From assembly GCA_949751835.1 (NCBI GenBank), contig CATKHK010000010.1, positions 248,001 to 312,000 on the forward strand: a stretch of DNA of 64,000 nt, given 5' to 3'. The stretch's first letter is position 1; the number at the start of each line of letters is the position of its first letter. Below the pieces are notes generated by a model. It was not told the origin of the DNA, ran no database searches, and saw only the letters and a list, made by a program, of their open reading frames with translations. Of this stretch, positions 20,820 to 31,291 are shown in pieces. The position numbers and the translations under genes were made by a program. The stretch is from Blepharisma japonicum (Eukaryota; Ciliophora; Heterotrichea; Heterotrichida; Blepharismidae).

Positions 20820-22415
20820 ATGGCTTCTCTTCAATACGTCAACTCTAAAGCTGAAATCCTAAGGAAAGCTCAAGCCCTTAATCTCAATATCTCAGCCTCC
20901 AAAGGTCTTCAAGAAGTTCTCAGAAGTAATCTTGGACCAAAAGGCACAATAAAAATGCTTGTCGGTGGAGCAGGACAAATCAAGCTTACCAAAGATGGTA
21001 ATGTTTTGCTAAAAGAAATGCAAATTCAGCACCCAACCGCAGCCATGATTGCAAGAGCTGCTACCGCACAAGATGAAATTGTTGGGGATGGGACAACTTC
21101 AAATGTGCTTTTTATTGGAGAACTGATGAGACAGGCTGAAAGATTCATCGGGGAAGGAGTTCACCCAAGAGTTATCGTTGATGGTTTCGATCAGGCTAGA
21201 ACTTTTGCTTTGCAATGCCTGGATGAAATCAAAGAAGAGGTAGAAATTGACAGAGAGCTATTAATCAGTGCTGCAAGGACTAGCTTATATACAAAACTCC
21301 ACCCAGTTTTGGCAGCTCAACTGACAGAAATCGTTACTGATGCAGTTCTTGCAATAAGAAGGGACAACAAAATCGACCTGCATATGATTGAGATTATGCA
21401 TATGCCTCATAAAATGGCCACTGAAACCAAACTGATCAGAGGATTAGTATTAGACCACGGTGCAAGACACCCTGACATGCCTACCAGGCTTAAAAACTGC
21501 TACATTTTATGCTGCAACATCAACCTAGAGTATGAAAAAACTGAAGTAAACTCTCAGTTCTTCTATAGCACGGCCGAACAACGAGAAAAACTCCAAGCCT
21601 CTGAAAGAGTCCTAATTGACGAAAAAGTTGAAAAAATTTTGGACTTGAAGAGAAGACTCTGCCATGAAAACGACAAAAATTTCGTAGTCATCAATCAAAA
21701 AGGAATCGACCCAGTCTCCTTAGACATGTTCGCTAAAGAAGGCGTTATTGCTTTGAGAAGAGCCAAAAGAAGAAACATGGAAAGAATTCCATTAGCTTGT
21801 GGAGGAAACGCTATTAACGCAGTAGAAGATATAAATGAAGCTGACTTAGGATGGGCTGGATTAGTTTATGAGCATCAAATAGGTGATGAAAAATACACAT
21901 TTTTGGACGAGGTGCCAAATACCTTTTCTTGCACTGTGCTGATTAAAGGACAGAATGAACATACTATTAACCAAATTAAAGACGCTGTCAGAGATGGCTT
22001 AAGAGCTGTTGCCAACACTATTCAGGATAAATGCATTGTTCCAGGCGCTGGAGCCTTTGAAATCGCTACTTCAGTCAAACTCAAAGCTCACTTAAAGAAT
22101 ATTGAAGGCAAGTCTAGACTTGGTGCTGAAGCTTTTGCGGAAGCTTTACTTATTATCCCTCGAGTCCTTGCAGAAAACTCTGGCCTTGACAGCCAAGAAA
22201 CTCTTCTTAAACTTGTTTCAGAATACGAGCGAAATGGAACCATAGTAGGCTTAGATGTCGCCACAGGCAACCCAATCAGTCCAAAAGCTGAAGGAATTAT
22301 TGATAACTATTGTGTAAAGCGCCATTTCTTACAATTAGCCCCAGTACTTGCCCAACAATTGCTTTTAGTCGACGAAGTGATGAGAGCTGGCAAACAGATG
22401 GGAGGAGGCCAATAA
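20820..22415 (+). CDS. CCT6: Chaperonin CCT/TRiC zeta subunit
   Basis: A complete 531-aa zeta subunit. Diagnostic segments are the N-terminal [37 protein letters not shown], nucleotide-binding [18 protein letters not shown] around residue 85, [20 protein letters not shown] near 296 and the C-terminal [14 protein letters not shown] is the cytosolic hetero-octameric chaperonin that folds actin and tubulin. All tryptophans are TGG and codons look like those of a highly expressed gene. No intron. The start is the ATG giving the family-typical [15 protein letters not shown]. Confidence 0.97.
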   Translation: MASLQYVNSKAEILRKAQALNLNISASKGLQEVLRSNLGPKGTIKMLVGGAGQIKLTKDGNVLLKEMQIQHPTAAMIARAATAQDEIVGDGTTSNVLFIGELMRQAERFIGEGVHPRVIVDGFDQARTFALQCLDEIKEEVEIDRELLISAARTSLYTKLHPVLAAQLTEIVTDAVLAIRRDNKIDLHMIEIMHMPHKMATETKLIRGLVLDHGARHPDMPTRLKNCYILCCNINLEYEKTEVNSQFFYSTAEQREKLQASERVLIDEKVEKILDLKRRLCHENDKNFVVINQKGIDPVSLDMFAKEGVIALRRAKRRNMERIPLACGGNAINAVEDINEADLGWAGLVYEHQIGDEKYTFLDEVPNTFSCTVLIKGQNEHTINQIKDAVRDGLRAVANTIQDKCIVPGAGAFEIATSVKLKAHLKNIEGKSRLGAEAFAEALLIIPRVLAENSGLDSQETLLKLVSEYERNGTIVGLDVATGNPISPKAEGIIDNYCVKRHFLQLAPVLAQQLLLVDEVMRAGKQMGGGQ

Positions 22416-22463
22416 GATAATTTAGTTTAGTATAATTATAAATCAAAAAAAAATTATAAAATC

Positions 22464-23612
22464 ATGCAGCATTCTCTCTATTCAATTCCTACCCCAGAAA
22501 CCTCTAGTCTTGATCTAGCGAACTCTTCAGCGTGTTTATTATTTTTCAACTATGAAACTCGTTACTTTATTAAAGCCATCCCAGATGAAATCTTGATGAA
22601 ACTGACGCTCATTTTTGTGGGGCAGGATTATATCCCACTGCAGCAATGAAAGCAAGCAGAATCTTTCCCTTATCAAATACAATGATCTGGGCCACAAGGA
22701 ATAAGCTGTCCACTGTGTACAGATTTAGGGATAAAAGAATTCCCGACTTACATTGCTTGCATTGCAAGTGAAATTGTGTATTTTTCAAGAGAAACCCCAA
22801 CACTCAGATTTTTAAATGAGTTTGAAACTGGGAATGTAAAAAATCGTGTGGAAGAAATTTGCAAAAGTTTAACACTACAAATCATTGAAGATGTAACTTC
22901 TATATGTAATTTAGACATCGAACCACCCATCCAAGAACAATCATATGCTGATACCATCTCCTTACTACAAACAGAAATAGTGAATTATCAAGGCTTGTGC
23001 CAACAGCAGAAATTAATTATTGAAGCTTTAAGAGAAGAGCTTGAAGATAAAAATAAAAAATTAAAAAGCTTGACTGACATTGTGTAACTTCTATGTAGAA
23101 ATAGCCAATCTGTGTTAGCAGAACAATACCAAAGAGTGCAACAAAACATCCAGTTCGAAAAGTTTTATCAAGGAAACAAAGATGTGAAGCCTCCACCTAT
23201 TAAAGATGCTGATTTTTGGAGGGTTCAGGCTGATGAAGAATTTGAAGCGGATAATACTTATGGGATGAAATTTGAAGATATTGCGTCAACTAAAGGCTTA
23301 TGAATACTCAATATGGAGAATGATAAGCCAATTAAAAAAAATGAGCCCATAGCACCTATGCTAAGTATAGAATCTCCACAACCACCGAAGGCAGAAAAAA
23401 AGAAGAATAATTTCCTTGACCAAAGAGATAAACACTTAAAAATGCTTCAAGACAAGCAACCAGTTGGAAGAGATGGGATCAAAATCCCAATACCATTAGC
23501 AAGAAGTTATAATAGAAAATCAAGCACATCACTTAAAAGCACTTCTTCAAACTTGAAGAGAACTGGCGAATTAATTTCATCTCAAAAGAACTTAAAAGGC
23601 ATTTTCAATTAA
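22464..23612 (+). CDS. Uncharacterised protein with Cys pair and coiled coil (one 15-nt intron)
   Basis: Four open pieces in one frame merge into 377 aa when TGA is Trp (22647, about 22681 and 23301) and a 15-nt intron at 23084-23098 is removed. N-terminal 150 residues look globular with a SCPLCTDLG Cys pair. Residues 150-220 are helical/coiled coil (LIIEALREELEDKNKKLKSL). The C-terminal 100 residues are Lys/Pro/Ser-rich and probably disordered. I recognise no family. It follows CCT6 after 48 bp and precedes the importin alpha gene by 36 bp, all in the same direction. Confidence 0.78.
23084..23098 (+). other. 15-nt spliceosomal intron
   Basis: GTAACTTCTATGTAG, splitting a Val codon after its second base. 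Retention would give an in-frame TAA at once. Confidence 0.88.
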
Positions 23613-23648
23613 TCTAACGAGAATAATAGATAATTTTACTTTAAAGAA

Positions 23649-25256
23649 ATGGAAGAATCTAATAATGACCGCTTTTCAGAAAGAACCAAAAATTTCCAGA
23701 AAACTCCTGATGAAGATGAATCCAACAAGCGTCGCTATAATTTATCTGTAAAGCTAAGGCGCAAAAAAAGAACTTTAGATTCTGCTAAAAAAAGAGCACG
23801 CAAAACAGGATCAATCCAGGCATCAGCACTAGATGGGGAAGAAATCTTAGTAATCAATGAAATTCCTACACAATTAATTGAACTGCGGCCAGAATTAGCA
23901 AGCACAGAAATTTCTGATGTAGAAAAGCTAAAAATTCTCAAAGAAATTGCAGAAAATAATCCTCCATTAAATATTCTTTCTATCACCCTAGCTACTTTTC
24001 GATCAATGATTGCAATAGAGCAAGCAGCTCCAATAGGAATTTTTTCCAACCTTGGAATAGGAAATTTATTGGTGAAATACTTAAGCAACGAGTATGGCGA
24101 TATCATACAAAAAGAAGCCGCATGGATCATTTGTAATTTATTATCTGGGTCTCATGATTATGTCGAAATTCTATTAAAAAGTGATGTTGTAAATCATCTT
24201 GCAAACGCTGTAGTTTACAGTGCAAATGAAGTAAAAGAACATTGCATATGGGCTCTGTCAAATATTGCAGGCGATTGCATGCAGTATCAGATTTCATTAG
24301 TGAATTATGGGCTTATAGATTTGCTAATTTCTGTTATTGTTGATGTTCAAAATGTTTCTTTAGATTTAAAGAGCATTGTCTCGCATTGCCTTTGCATTTT
24401 ATCTGGATGCTCAAACTATATTACATGTGAGTACACAAAAAAGATAATTCAATGCGTATCGCTATTAATTGATATAGATAATGATGAAATTCATGCTAAC
24501 TGTTTGAGATCATTAGGACATATAAGCAAAAAAGAAAATATTAAGGTGCAGCAAGTTATTGATTCTGGATTATTCACTTATGTTATAAAAGGATTAGAGT
24601 ATTATAAAAATATAATTGTTGAGCCATGCATAAGGATCGTAGGAAATATCAGCTCGGGAACTCCAGCACAAACCCAGTGACTTCTTGAAAAGGATATATT
24701 AAGTGTACTAATGAATATACTTGGCAATGAAGATATAAAAATACTGAAAGACATTTATTGGACTATCAGTAATATTGCAGGTGGCACTCCAGAGCAGTCA
24801 GAAATTCTCGTAAATCATGAAATTTTCCCTAAAATTTTAGAAAGCTTGATTTATCCGAATTCAATAATTAGGAAAGAAGGTAGTTTCATTGTAAAGAATT
24901 TATTCGCATTAGGTAAGGATGAAGTAAAACTTAAAATCATTCAAATGAACATTATTCCTCTGATTACTGTAGCGCTTAAAGAAATAGACACAGAGTTGGT
25001 GATGAATTTATTGCAGGCTTGTGACTCAATATTAAGATTAGGTAAAAATGGGGATGAAGATGTTAGTGCTTTTTTATATTTATTTGAAAGCTCAGGGTGT
25101 CTTAACCAGTTAGAAATATTACAAAATCATATAAATGAAGAAGTTTCACAATGTGCAGCATGCATTGTCGACACATATTTTGGAGCAGCTCCTAATAGTG
25201 ATTTACAAATTAATTTTAATTCAGAAACGTTCCAATTTTCACAGTTTATTAATTAG
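23649..25256 (+). CDS. Importin alpha (karyopherin alpha), divergent
   Basis: A 535-aa protein when TGA at about 24679 is read as Trp. The N-terminus has an importin-beta-binding-like basic block (KRRYNLSVKLRRKKRT and following, residues 27-50). ARM repeats follow; typical pieces are KEAAWIICNLLSGSHDYVE, VKEHCIWALSNIAGDCMQY and YWTISNIAGGTPEQSEILV, with the Trp and Asn residues that bind nuclear localisation signals mostly in place. Importin alpha carries cargo with classical nuclear signals into the nucleus together with importin beta. The sequence is more divergent than usual and may be one of several ciliate paralogues. Confidence 0.9.
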
Positions 25257-25313
25257 TTATGTATGTATTTATTTATATTGTATAGGGAAATAAGATGAGT
25301 AAGTTGTAAATAA

Positions 25314-25553
25314 ATGTTAATTAATGTTGTACTCCTAGACGATGATATACTGCAACTTGAAGTTGAGCCGCATAATACTATGAAGCAGCTTAAGTATCTA
25401 ATTGGAGCTTCCCAAGGTTATCCGCCAGAAGATATCGTATTTATGCATATGGGTGAAGTAACCGACAATGCCACCATTGAAAGCCAAGGTATTAGACAAA
25501 ATTCATATGTAAAATTTGGCGTCATCTCTCATAGTGATAACGAGGACATGTAA
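25314..25553 (+). CDS. Small ubiquitin-like protein
   Basis: A 79-aa beta-grasp protein. It aligns with ubiquitin through LQLEVEPHNTMKQLKYLI, the GYPPEDIVFMHMG segment and the ending SYVKFGV. It lacks the C-terminal Gly-Gly needed for conjugation and ends in an acidic SDNEDM tail, so it is probably a stand-alone ubiquitin-like domain instead of a modifier. It lies 57 bp after importin alpha and converges on TRM10 with 40 bp between stops. Function unknown. Confidence 0.7.
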   Translation: MLINVVLLDDDILQLEVEPHNTMKQLKYLIGASQGYPPEDIVFMHMGEVTDNATIESQGIRQNSYVKFGVISHSDNEDM

Positions 25554-25593
25554 AAAATTAATCAATAATTAAAACAAGTGAAAAATATATATC

Positions 25594-26466
25594 TTAATTC
25601 TTAACTTCCTCAATTTTTGGGCTTTTATCAATCTTTTTCGGTGTCAAAATTTGATTTTCTTGAGATTTCCTATTGCTTTCTTCTACTTGTCTAAAAAGAC
25701 GCTGTGGGATACTCGAATTTAAAGCTTCTTTCCAAGGCATACCACTTGCTTTTTTATGCAAAATTTCTACTACTGTGTTAATATTTAAAACAACCCGTAT
25801 TTTCTATATAAAGTTTACTTGTGTCAGTTCTTCCTGTATTGGCAATCTATATGCACGAAAATTCTTTTGTACTGCTTTGTTTAAGGTTATTGAGTTTTTA
25901 CGAGTTCTATCTACAAGTCCTCCTATGACGTAAACAGAATTTTCTAGATCTACATCAATTAAAGGATCTGGAGCGTCAGGTGACATCATAATTATTTGTT
26001 TTCCTGATAATTCAGGCAAAGCATCAATGTCTTCTTCTCTTAATTGCAAATTCCAGTTTTTGCCACTTCTCTTTTCCAATTTTTCTTTGACTTCTCCAGC
26101 CACACTGCAGCAAATCAGCTTGAAAAATTGCTTTTCATTTTTACGTAAAAAGCCTATCGAATGGGCAATCTGGGTGATTAAAGAGTTTATTTCTAGCTCA
26201 TTCATAAGACTGCAAAAAGATAAATCAAAGATTAAAGGTGTCCCTTCATTAATAACTCTAAGCCATTCAGCTTCTAAGATTTGATTTGAAGATTTTTCAT
26301 TAGCTATAAACTCTGCTCTTTGTTCATCTGTCATTGATGCTAGCATTTCAGCTCTTTTCTCTTTTTTAGCTTTATTGTTCTTTTTCTTTTGATTTTGTTT
26401 GAACTCTTTTGATTTTTGGTATTTGAGCAACTTCTTTTCCTTTTTAGACAATCGTGGGTTTTCCAT
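25594..26466 (-). CDS. TRM10: tRNA (guanine-9-N1)-methyltransferase, TRM10 family (one 15-nt intron)
   Basis: Two exons joined over a 15-nt intron (25804-25818) give 285 aa. The SPOUT family motifs are LIFDLSFCSLMNELE near residue 79, MMSPDAPDPL near 161, VYVIGGLVDRTRKNSIT near 178, and after the intron VVLNINTVVEILHKKASG and SIPQRLF. A Lys-rich N-terminal extension precedes the fold. TRM10 methylates N1 of guanine 9 in tRNAs using S-adenosylmethionine. The C-terminal exon restores the conserved NxVxEIL helix, so the intron is well supported. The catalytic Asp of VDR is present. Confidence 0.93.
25804..25818 (-). other. 15-nt spliceosomal intron in TRM10
   Basis: On the minus strand GTAAACTTTATATAG. 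Removal links the catalytic knot to the conserved C-terminal helix of TRM10. Confidence 0.92.
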
Positions 26467-26747
26467 ATTGAAAAGCTATATAAAAGATTAGCTCAGTATA
26501 ATTCAGGTTTAACTAAAGTATACTTTAAGAATTATTATTGATAGAGGACAAAAATAAAATAAGTATAATGCTCTTTTTTACTTGAGGCTAAAATTCTTTA
26601 TTCTCAAGCATTTAAACAATCAAAATTTTCAGAATTTAAATAAAAAATAGGAAAGCCAAAACTTTAACTTTATAAATGAAAAAATAAACTAGAGATAATG
26701 ATCTGTTTAATTGTTTTTAATAATTTTTTAATATAATTTTCATATTG

Positions 26748-27167
26748 ATGCATACAGCAATTCCACGAAATTTCAGACTTTTAGATGAGCTTGAAAAAGG
26801 CGAAAAAGGTCTTAGAGACCCCAATATCAGTTATAGCCTTGAAAGAGCTGACGATAATACATTAAGCAACTGAAGAGGCATGATAATCGGCCCATCAGGG
26901 AGTGTTCACAAAGATAGATTTTACTCATTGCATTTCCATTGCAGTGAAAACTATCCACAAGAAGCTCCGCAAGTAAGATTTCTGACCAGAATAAACATGG
27001 ATTGTATTAATAAGTGTAATGGCTATATTGAGCCATCACAATTTCGAATTCTGGGTAATTGAAATTCTTCTTATACAATGGAATCAATACTCATCGAATT
27101 ATATAACGAAATGAAAAATATTTGTAATAAGAATCTGCCTCAGCCTCCTGAAGGTGAGTGCTTTTAA
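26748..27167 (+). CDS. Ubiquitin-conjugating enzyme variant (UEV, MMS2/UBE2V-like)
   Basis: A 139-aa protein from ATG at 26748, needing TGA=Trp in [13 protein letters not shown] and in [12 protein letters not shown]. Both positions are conserved Trp in the UEV family (compare TGMIIGP and KWQNSYS), so this gene is good evidence for the code. [16 protein letters not shown] at the start and LPQPPEGE at the end are typical. The active-site Cys of true E2 enzymes is absent, as expected for UEVs, which pair with Ubc13 to build Lys63-linked chains in DNA damage tolerance. Confidence 0.93.
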
Positions 27168-28091
27168 TTTAATTATTTTGGGACAATTTATCTATGTTTA
27201 ATAAGTCTGAGGATTTTTTTTCTTTATTTAAAAGGCTGGATATTTGCCATATTTACATTGTAATTTTAATTCAATTTTATTATAAGTAATTCTAAAACTT
27301 AATTATGAATGCGTGTCTTTATTTAAATTCAGTATTCAAATCCTTCCAGACTCCCACTGTTGCTCCTAGATTCCCCATTCATTGCTATTCTTGCATATCG
27401 GCTTTGATTTGAATAGTCTATCAGCCTTATTTATTCAAATTTCGACTGCTATCATTCTCAAGCATTTAGATTTTAATGGTTATCCTTTTATTCCTCAAGC
27501 ATCAATATGGATATGAAAGGCATTAAGGGTCATAGTCTCTATCGCATTAGATTGGCAGTGAGATTCTAAACTTTATTTCCCTAAAGATGAAAGAATCCTA
27601 CCGTGCACATCGTAGACTCTTACTTTCTTGGCATAGCTGAAGGCAAATAATAATTAACATTGGCCAAATGAAAAATCCATTAGGGAGAACAGAAAATTTT
27701 AAGACGCCATTTTGGTTATATTATAAAGAATAAGCAAATAATGATATATCTACTTATTGGGATATATAGTATTATAATAGCTTTCATATTGCAACCTCTC
27801 TATAAAGTATATTCTCATGCTCAACTATTAAACTTCCTATCCAAGTTTTATTAAATTCTAAATACTAATAAGCACAAAATCATCCAAAGTAAATCACCTC
27901 ATTTTATAATTAATAAGAGTAAATGCTTTTTAGCTGTAAATTTAAAAGACTAAAAATATCCTTTAAATAAATTTGTCTTCGACTGAATAAGTGTTTGTTT
28001 TCCCAATTAGCATATTTTAAATATTGCAATCCATATTAAGATATTTAATATAATTTCCACAAAATTCCAAACTTCTTAATTTCTAATAAAA
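27168..28091. other. Long spacer with coding-like remnant
   Basis: About 920 bp. The parts next to the genes are AT-rich. The middle, 27330-27650, is richer in G and C, and on the minus strand contains a coding-like piece (KKVRVYDVHGRILSSL) followed by stops. It may be a relic of a lost gene; see findings. No intact gene seen. Confidence 0.4.
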
Positions 28092-30389
28092 ATGACTACA
28101 CCTGGGAAGCCTCCACCTGTCTCAGCTCCTCCTCAATTTTTTGTTGACAACAAAAAAAGTGAAGTAAACGAGCTTCGTACACTTCTGAAAGGCATAATGA
28201 ACGAACGTAACGTCAATAAGCGTCGTGAAGTAATCAAAAAAGTGATTGCATATATGACATTAGGCATAGACGTGTCCAAACTATTTACAGACATGGTTTT
28301 GATTTCATCAACGAGTGATATTGTGCAGAAAAAAATGATTTATCTATATCTAGTTTCCTATGTAGAAGCTAACCAAGATCAGGCACTTATGGCAATCAAT
28401 ACATTTTCAAAAGACTGCAGAAGGACCAATCCTGATGCTAAAATAAGAGGCTTAGCCTTAAGAACGCTGTGCTCCTTAAGATTCCCAGGAGCAGTTGAAT
28501 ATATCCAAGGGGCTATTACAGAAGGATTAGGAGACCCAGATCCATATGTCAGGCGAACAGCTATCATCGGGCTTATAAAATTGCATCGACATTCTAAAGA
28601 ACAAGGGACAGACGGTTCTTTTATAAATACTCTTTATGAACTCATAAGAGATCCAGACCCAACAGTCTCTTCTAATGCAATCATAGCGCTGAATGAAATA
28701 TTGGAAAATGAAGGAGGAATTGCCATTAACCGAAAAATGGTTATTTATTTGTTAAATAGGATTCACCAATTCAATGAGTTCGGACAAAGCACGATTTTTG
28801 ATATAATAGCAAAATATACGCCTCAGGATGATGAAGAAATGCTGGATATTTTAAATATTTTAGAAGACAAACTAAGGCATGCATCAAGTAGTGTTGTATT
28901 AGGCTGCATCAAAGTCTTTATGAACCTCACCAAAGATAACCCAGTGCTGCTGAAGCAGGTATTTTCTAGAGTTCAAGCCCCTCTTATCACGCTTTTTGTA
29001 GGAGGAGAGGTTGCTGAAGCTTATGAATTATCATACTGTGTACTTGCACATATAAACTTGATCATATCCAGAGGAGCTGCAGAAGTCTTTGAAAATGACT
29101 ATAAAAATTTCTTCTGCAAGTACGATGAGCCTACATATATCAAATTTTTAAAAATAGACATATTAAAGATGATTGCTACTGAAAATAATTTAAATGATAT
29201 TGTGAATGAACTTTGCGCTTATGTCACTGATGTCAATATAGAAATGAGCAAACAATCAATAAGAGGCATTGCGACCATCGCCATGAGAATTCAGTCATCA
29301 AGCACTGCAGTTATTAGACAACTTATAGGATTTCTAAGCTGTGGCATTGATTATGTTATCACTGAAACCTTGGTTGCTATGAAAGATTTATTAAGGAAAT
29401 ATAGAAATTTAAGCTCGGAAATCATAAACCAGCTTGCAAGTTCTTTGGAAATAGTGAATAATGATGAAGGAAAAGCAGCGATAATATGGATGATCGGTGA
29501 ATTTGGTAATGAAATTGAAGATGCTCCTTATATTTTGCAAGGAATTGTTGATAATACTAATCCTAGTGAGAATTTGCAAATAACGCATGCACTATTAACT
29601 GCTTGTGTGAAGCTCTTTTTGAAGCGTGCACCTGAAATGCAAAACACCTTATCAACTCTTTATAAACTGCTTTTTAATGATTGTGACAACCCTGATATTC
29701 ATGACCGAGCAGGGTTTTATTATAAGCTTCTTCAAAGTAATCCAGATATTGCTGACCAAATAGTAAATTGTGATAAACATCCCATACAAATTTTTTATGA
29801 AGATGACCGCACCCAGCTTACAGAAACCTTATGCCAAGAATTCAATCAGCTGAGCGTAATCTATCAGAAACCTTCAAAAGCCATCTTAAAGCCTGCCGCT
29901 CAATTAGTTACTGACGAAGGTGAAGGACACATAATAAACTCCTCAAATAATCAACCTGAGCCACAGCCCACAGACTTGCTATCATTAGAATTAATAGACC
30001 AAAATATAGGAGAATTAAGGCCATTTTCTTTTTCACTTGAAAATAACCCTTCGATGGAGTCTGATGAGTTTCAGAATTTATGGGCAACTGCAACAGATCA
30101 ACAGTTTCTTAATGAAAGATTATCCAGGCCAGCTGGACTTGATGAGGTAGAAAATAATTTTGCGAGACTGAACATTTTGTGCATGGCTAGCGGAGAAGAT
30201 AGTGGGCTTTTGAAGTTATATTTTTATGCAAGAGAAGCCAGCAGTGGAAGTCCGTTTTTAATAGAATTGAACGTCTTTAATAGGACTGGAGAAGTGCAGC
30301 TAACGGCTAAAGCACAGAATGGAAGATGGATGCAAGAATTTTTAGGAGTTGTTTATCAAGCGCTAACACCTATAATTAATAGAAGTTAA
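28092..30389 (+). CDS. Beta-type adaptin, most like AP-4 beta
   Basis: A 765-aa protein with the long HEAT-like trunk of the beta adaptins. AIAYMTLGIDVSKLF-like, INTFSKDCRRTNPDAKIRG and ALRTLCSLRFPGAVEYIQG match the family N-terminus. The pieces YLLNRIHQFNEFGQSTIFDI, FFCKYDEPTYIKFLK and KAAIIWMIGEFGNEIEDAPY are closest to AP-4 beta, and a C-terminal appendage (residues about 640-765) is present after a short hinge. AP-4 sorts cargo at the trans-Golgi network. AP-1/2 beta remains possible because I could not run a tree. No in-frame TGA and no intron detected. Confidence 0.83.
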   Translation: MTTPGKPPPVSAPPQFFVDNKKSEVNELRTLLKGIMNERNVNKRREVIKKVIAYMTLGIDVSKLFTDMVLISSTSDIVQKKMIYLYLVSYVEANQDQALMAINTFSKDCRRTNPDAKIRGLALRTLCSLRFPGAVEYIQGAITEGLGDPDPYVRRTAIIGLIKLHRHSKEQGTDGSFINTLYELIRDPDPTVSSNAIIALNEILENEGGIAINRKMVIYLLNRIHQFNEFGQSTIFDIIAKYTPQDDEEMLDILNILEDKLRHASSSVVLGCIKVFMNLTKDNPVLLKQVFSRVQAPLITLFVGGEVAEAYELSYCVLAHINLIISRGAAEVFENDYKNFFCKYDEPTYIKFLKIDILKMIATENNLNDIVNELCAYVTDVNIEMSKQSIRGIATIAMRIQSSSTAVIRQLIGFLSCGIDYVITETLVAMKDLLRKYRNLSSEIINQLASSLEIVNNDEGKAAIIWMIGEFGNEIEDAPYILQGIVDNTNPSENLQITHALLTACVKLFLKRAPEMQNTLSTLYKLLFNDCDNPDIHDRAGFYYKLLQSNPDIADQIVNCDKHPIQIFYEDDRTQLTETLCQEFNQLSVIYQKPSKAILKPAAQLVTDEGEGHIINSSNNQPEPQPTDLLSLELIDQNIGELRPFSFSLENNPSMESDEFQNLWATATDQQFLNERLSRPAGLDEVENNFARLNILCMASGEDSGLLKLYFYAREASSGSPFLIELNVFNRTGEVQLTAKAQNGRWMQEFLGVVYQALTPIINRS

Positions 30390-30409
30390 TAGATAGGAGA
30401 AAAAGAAAA

Positions 30410-30480
30410 TCTGAGGTGGTGTAGAGGTAGCATCTTCGGCTTTCATCCGAATGACCCAGGTTCAATTCCTGGCCTTAGAC
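30410..30480 (+). tRNA. tRNA-Glu (anticodon UUC)
   Basis: Acceptor TCTGAGG pairs with CCTTAGA (one G-U), anticodon stem TTCGG/CCGAA encloses CTTTCAT (anticodon TTC), T arm CCAGG-TTCAATT-CCTGG. A-box GGTGTAGAGG and B-box GTTCAATTC. Starts with U1-A72, as eukaryotic tRNA-Glu does. It lies 21 bp after the adaptin stop; only a short T run follows. Confidence 0.93.
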
Positions 30481-30661
30481 TCTTTGCAAATTTTTACTAA
30501 TTTGTTTTAAAATATTCTGCATTATTTTATTTTCTAAAACGAAATTGATTTCTAAAATATTTCAACCTTATAATTATCGCCCTTATATGTATATTTTGGT
30601 AACTTTTTGGGCTAAGATAGAATCTGGCATAGAAGTACTTGTTTGATAAGCACCATTTTAA

Positions 30662-30733
30662 TCTGAGGTAGTGTAGTGGTTATCATACTCGGCCCACGCC
30701 CGAGTAACCCAGGTTCAATCCCTGGCCTCAGAC
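30662..30733 (+). tRNA. tRNA-Val (anticodon CAC)
   Basis: Acceptor TCTGAGG pairs perfectly with CCTCAGA; anticodon stem CTCGG/CCGAG encloses CCCACGC (anticodon CAC, reading GUG); T arm CCAGG-TTCAATC-CCTGG; D arm GTAGTGTAGTGGTTATCA of Val/Glu/Asp type. TTTT follows at 30735. Acceptor and T arm are almost the same as in tRNA-Glu 180 bp upstream; see findings. Confidence 0.9.
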
Positions 30734-31291
30734 TTTTCTATCATTTTTTTTACCCATTAATTTGAGTTATTAAATCTCTATAGTAACTTAATAGTTGATT
30801 TTTGATTGATAATCTATTTTCCACAATAATTAGTAAATATATAATAATTGCACAATCTTTCTTTAAGATATAAATGAGGCTTAAAGCATGAGAAAATCTT
30901 AGGTTTTTATATTGGCTTCATTTTATTAAAGCTTGTAAAAATGGTTAAATTGGATTTCTTATTGCTCATCAAACTTTGCACTTCTCAAAAATAATATGAC
31001 CAGCAAAATTTCCAAAATAGCATATGTTAATTTTGTTTGAAGTTTTTATCAATTTCATCTTTAAGCTGTATCTAATAATAATTCTGCTATTCTGATTTTC
31101 ATTTATCCCAGTAAAAATCTAAATAATCTTAATTTCTCATCTTCTTTTTCTAATCCTTCTTTAGATTTATTTTAAATTACTTTTCGCTCAACACTATCTC
31201 CAACATCTCGCTTTCTCCTTAAAAGCTTCCAAATAATCTCAAAAATTTCTAAAAATCTCTTCATCTCACATACTCATAAATTTCTAAAAAT
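30734..31291. other. Spacer and pyrimidine-rich leader before RPS5
   Basis: About 560 bp without genes. The first part is AT-rich. The last 190 bp (about 31100-31285) are strongly C/T-rich on the plus strand, unlike other spacers here. A pyrimidine-rich leader just before a ribosomal protein gene is a plausible expression signal, but this is inference. Confidence 0.45.
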
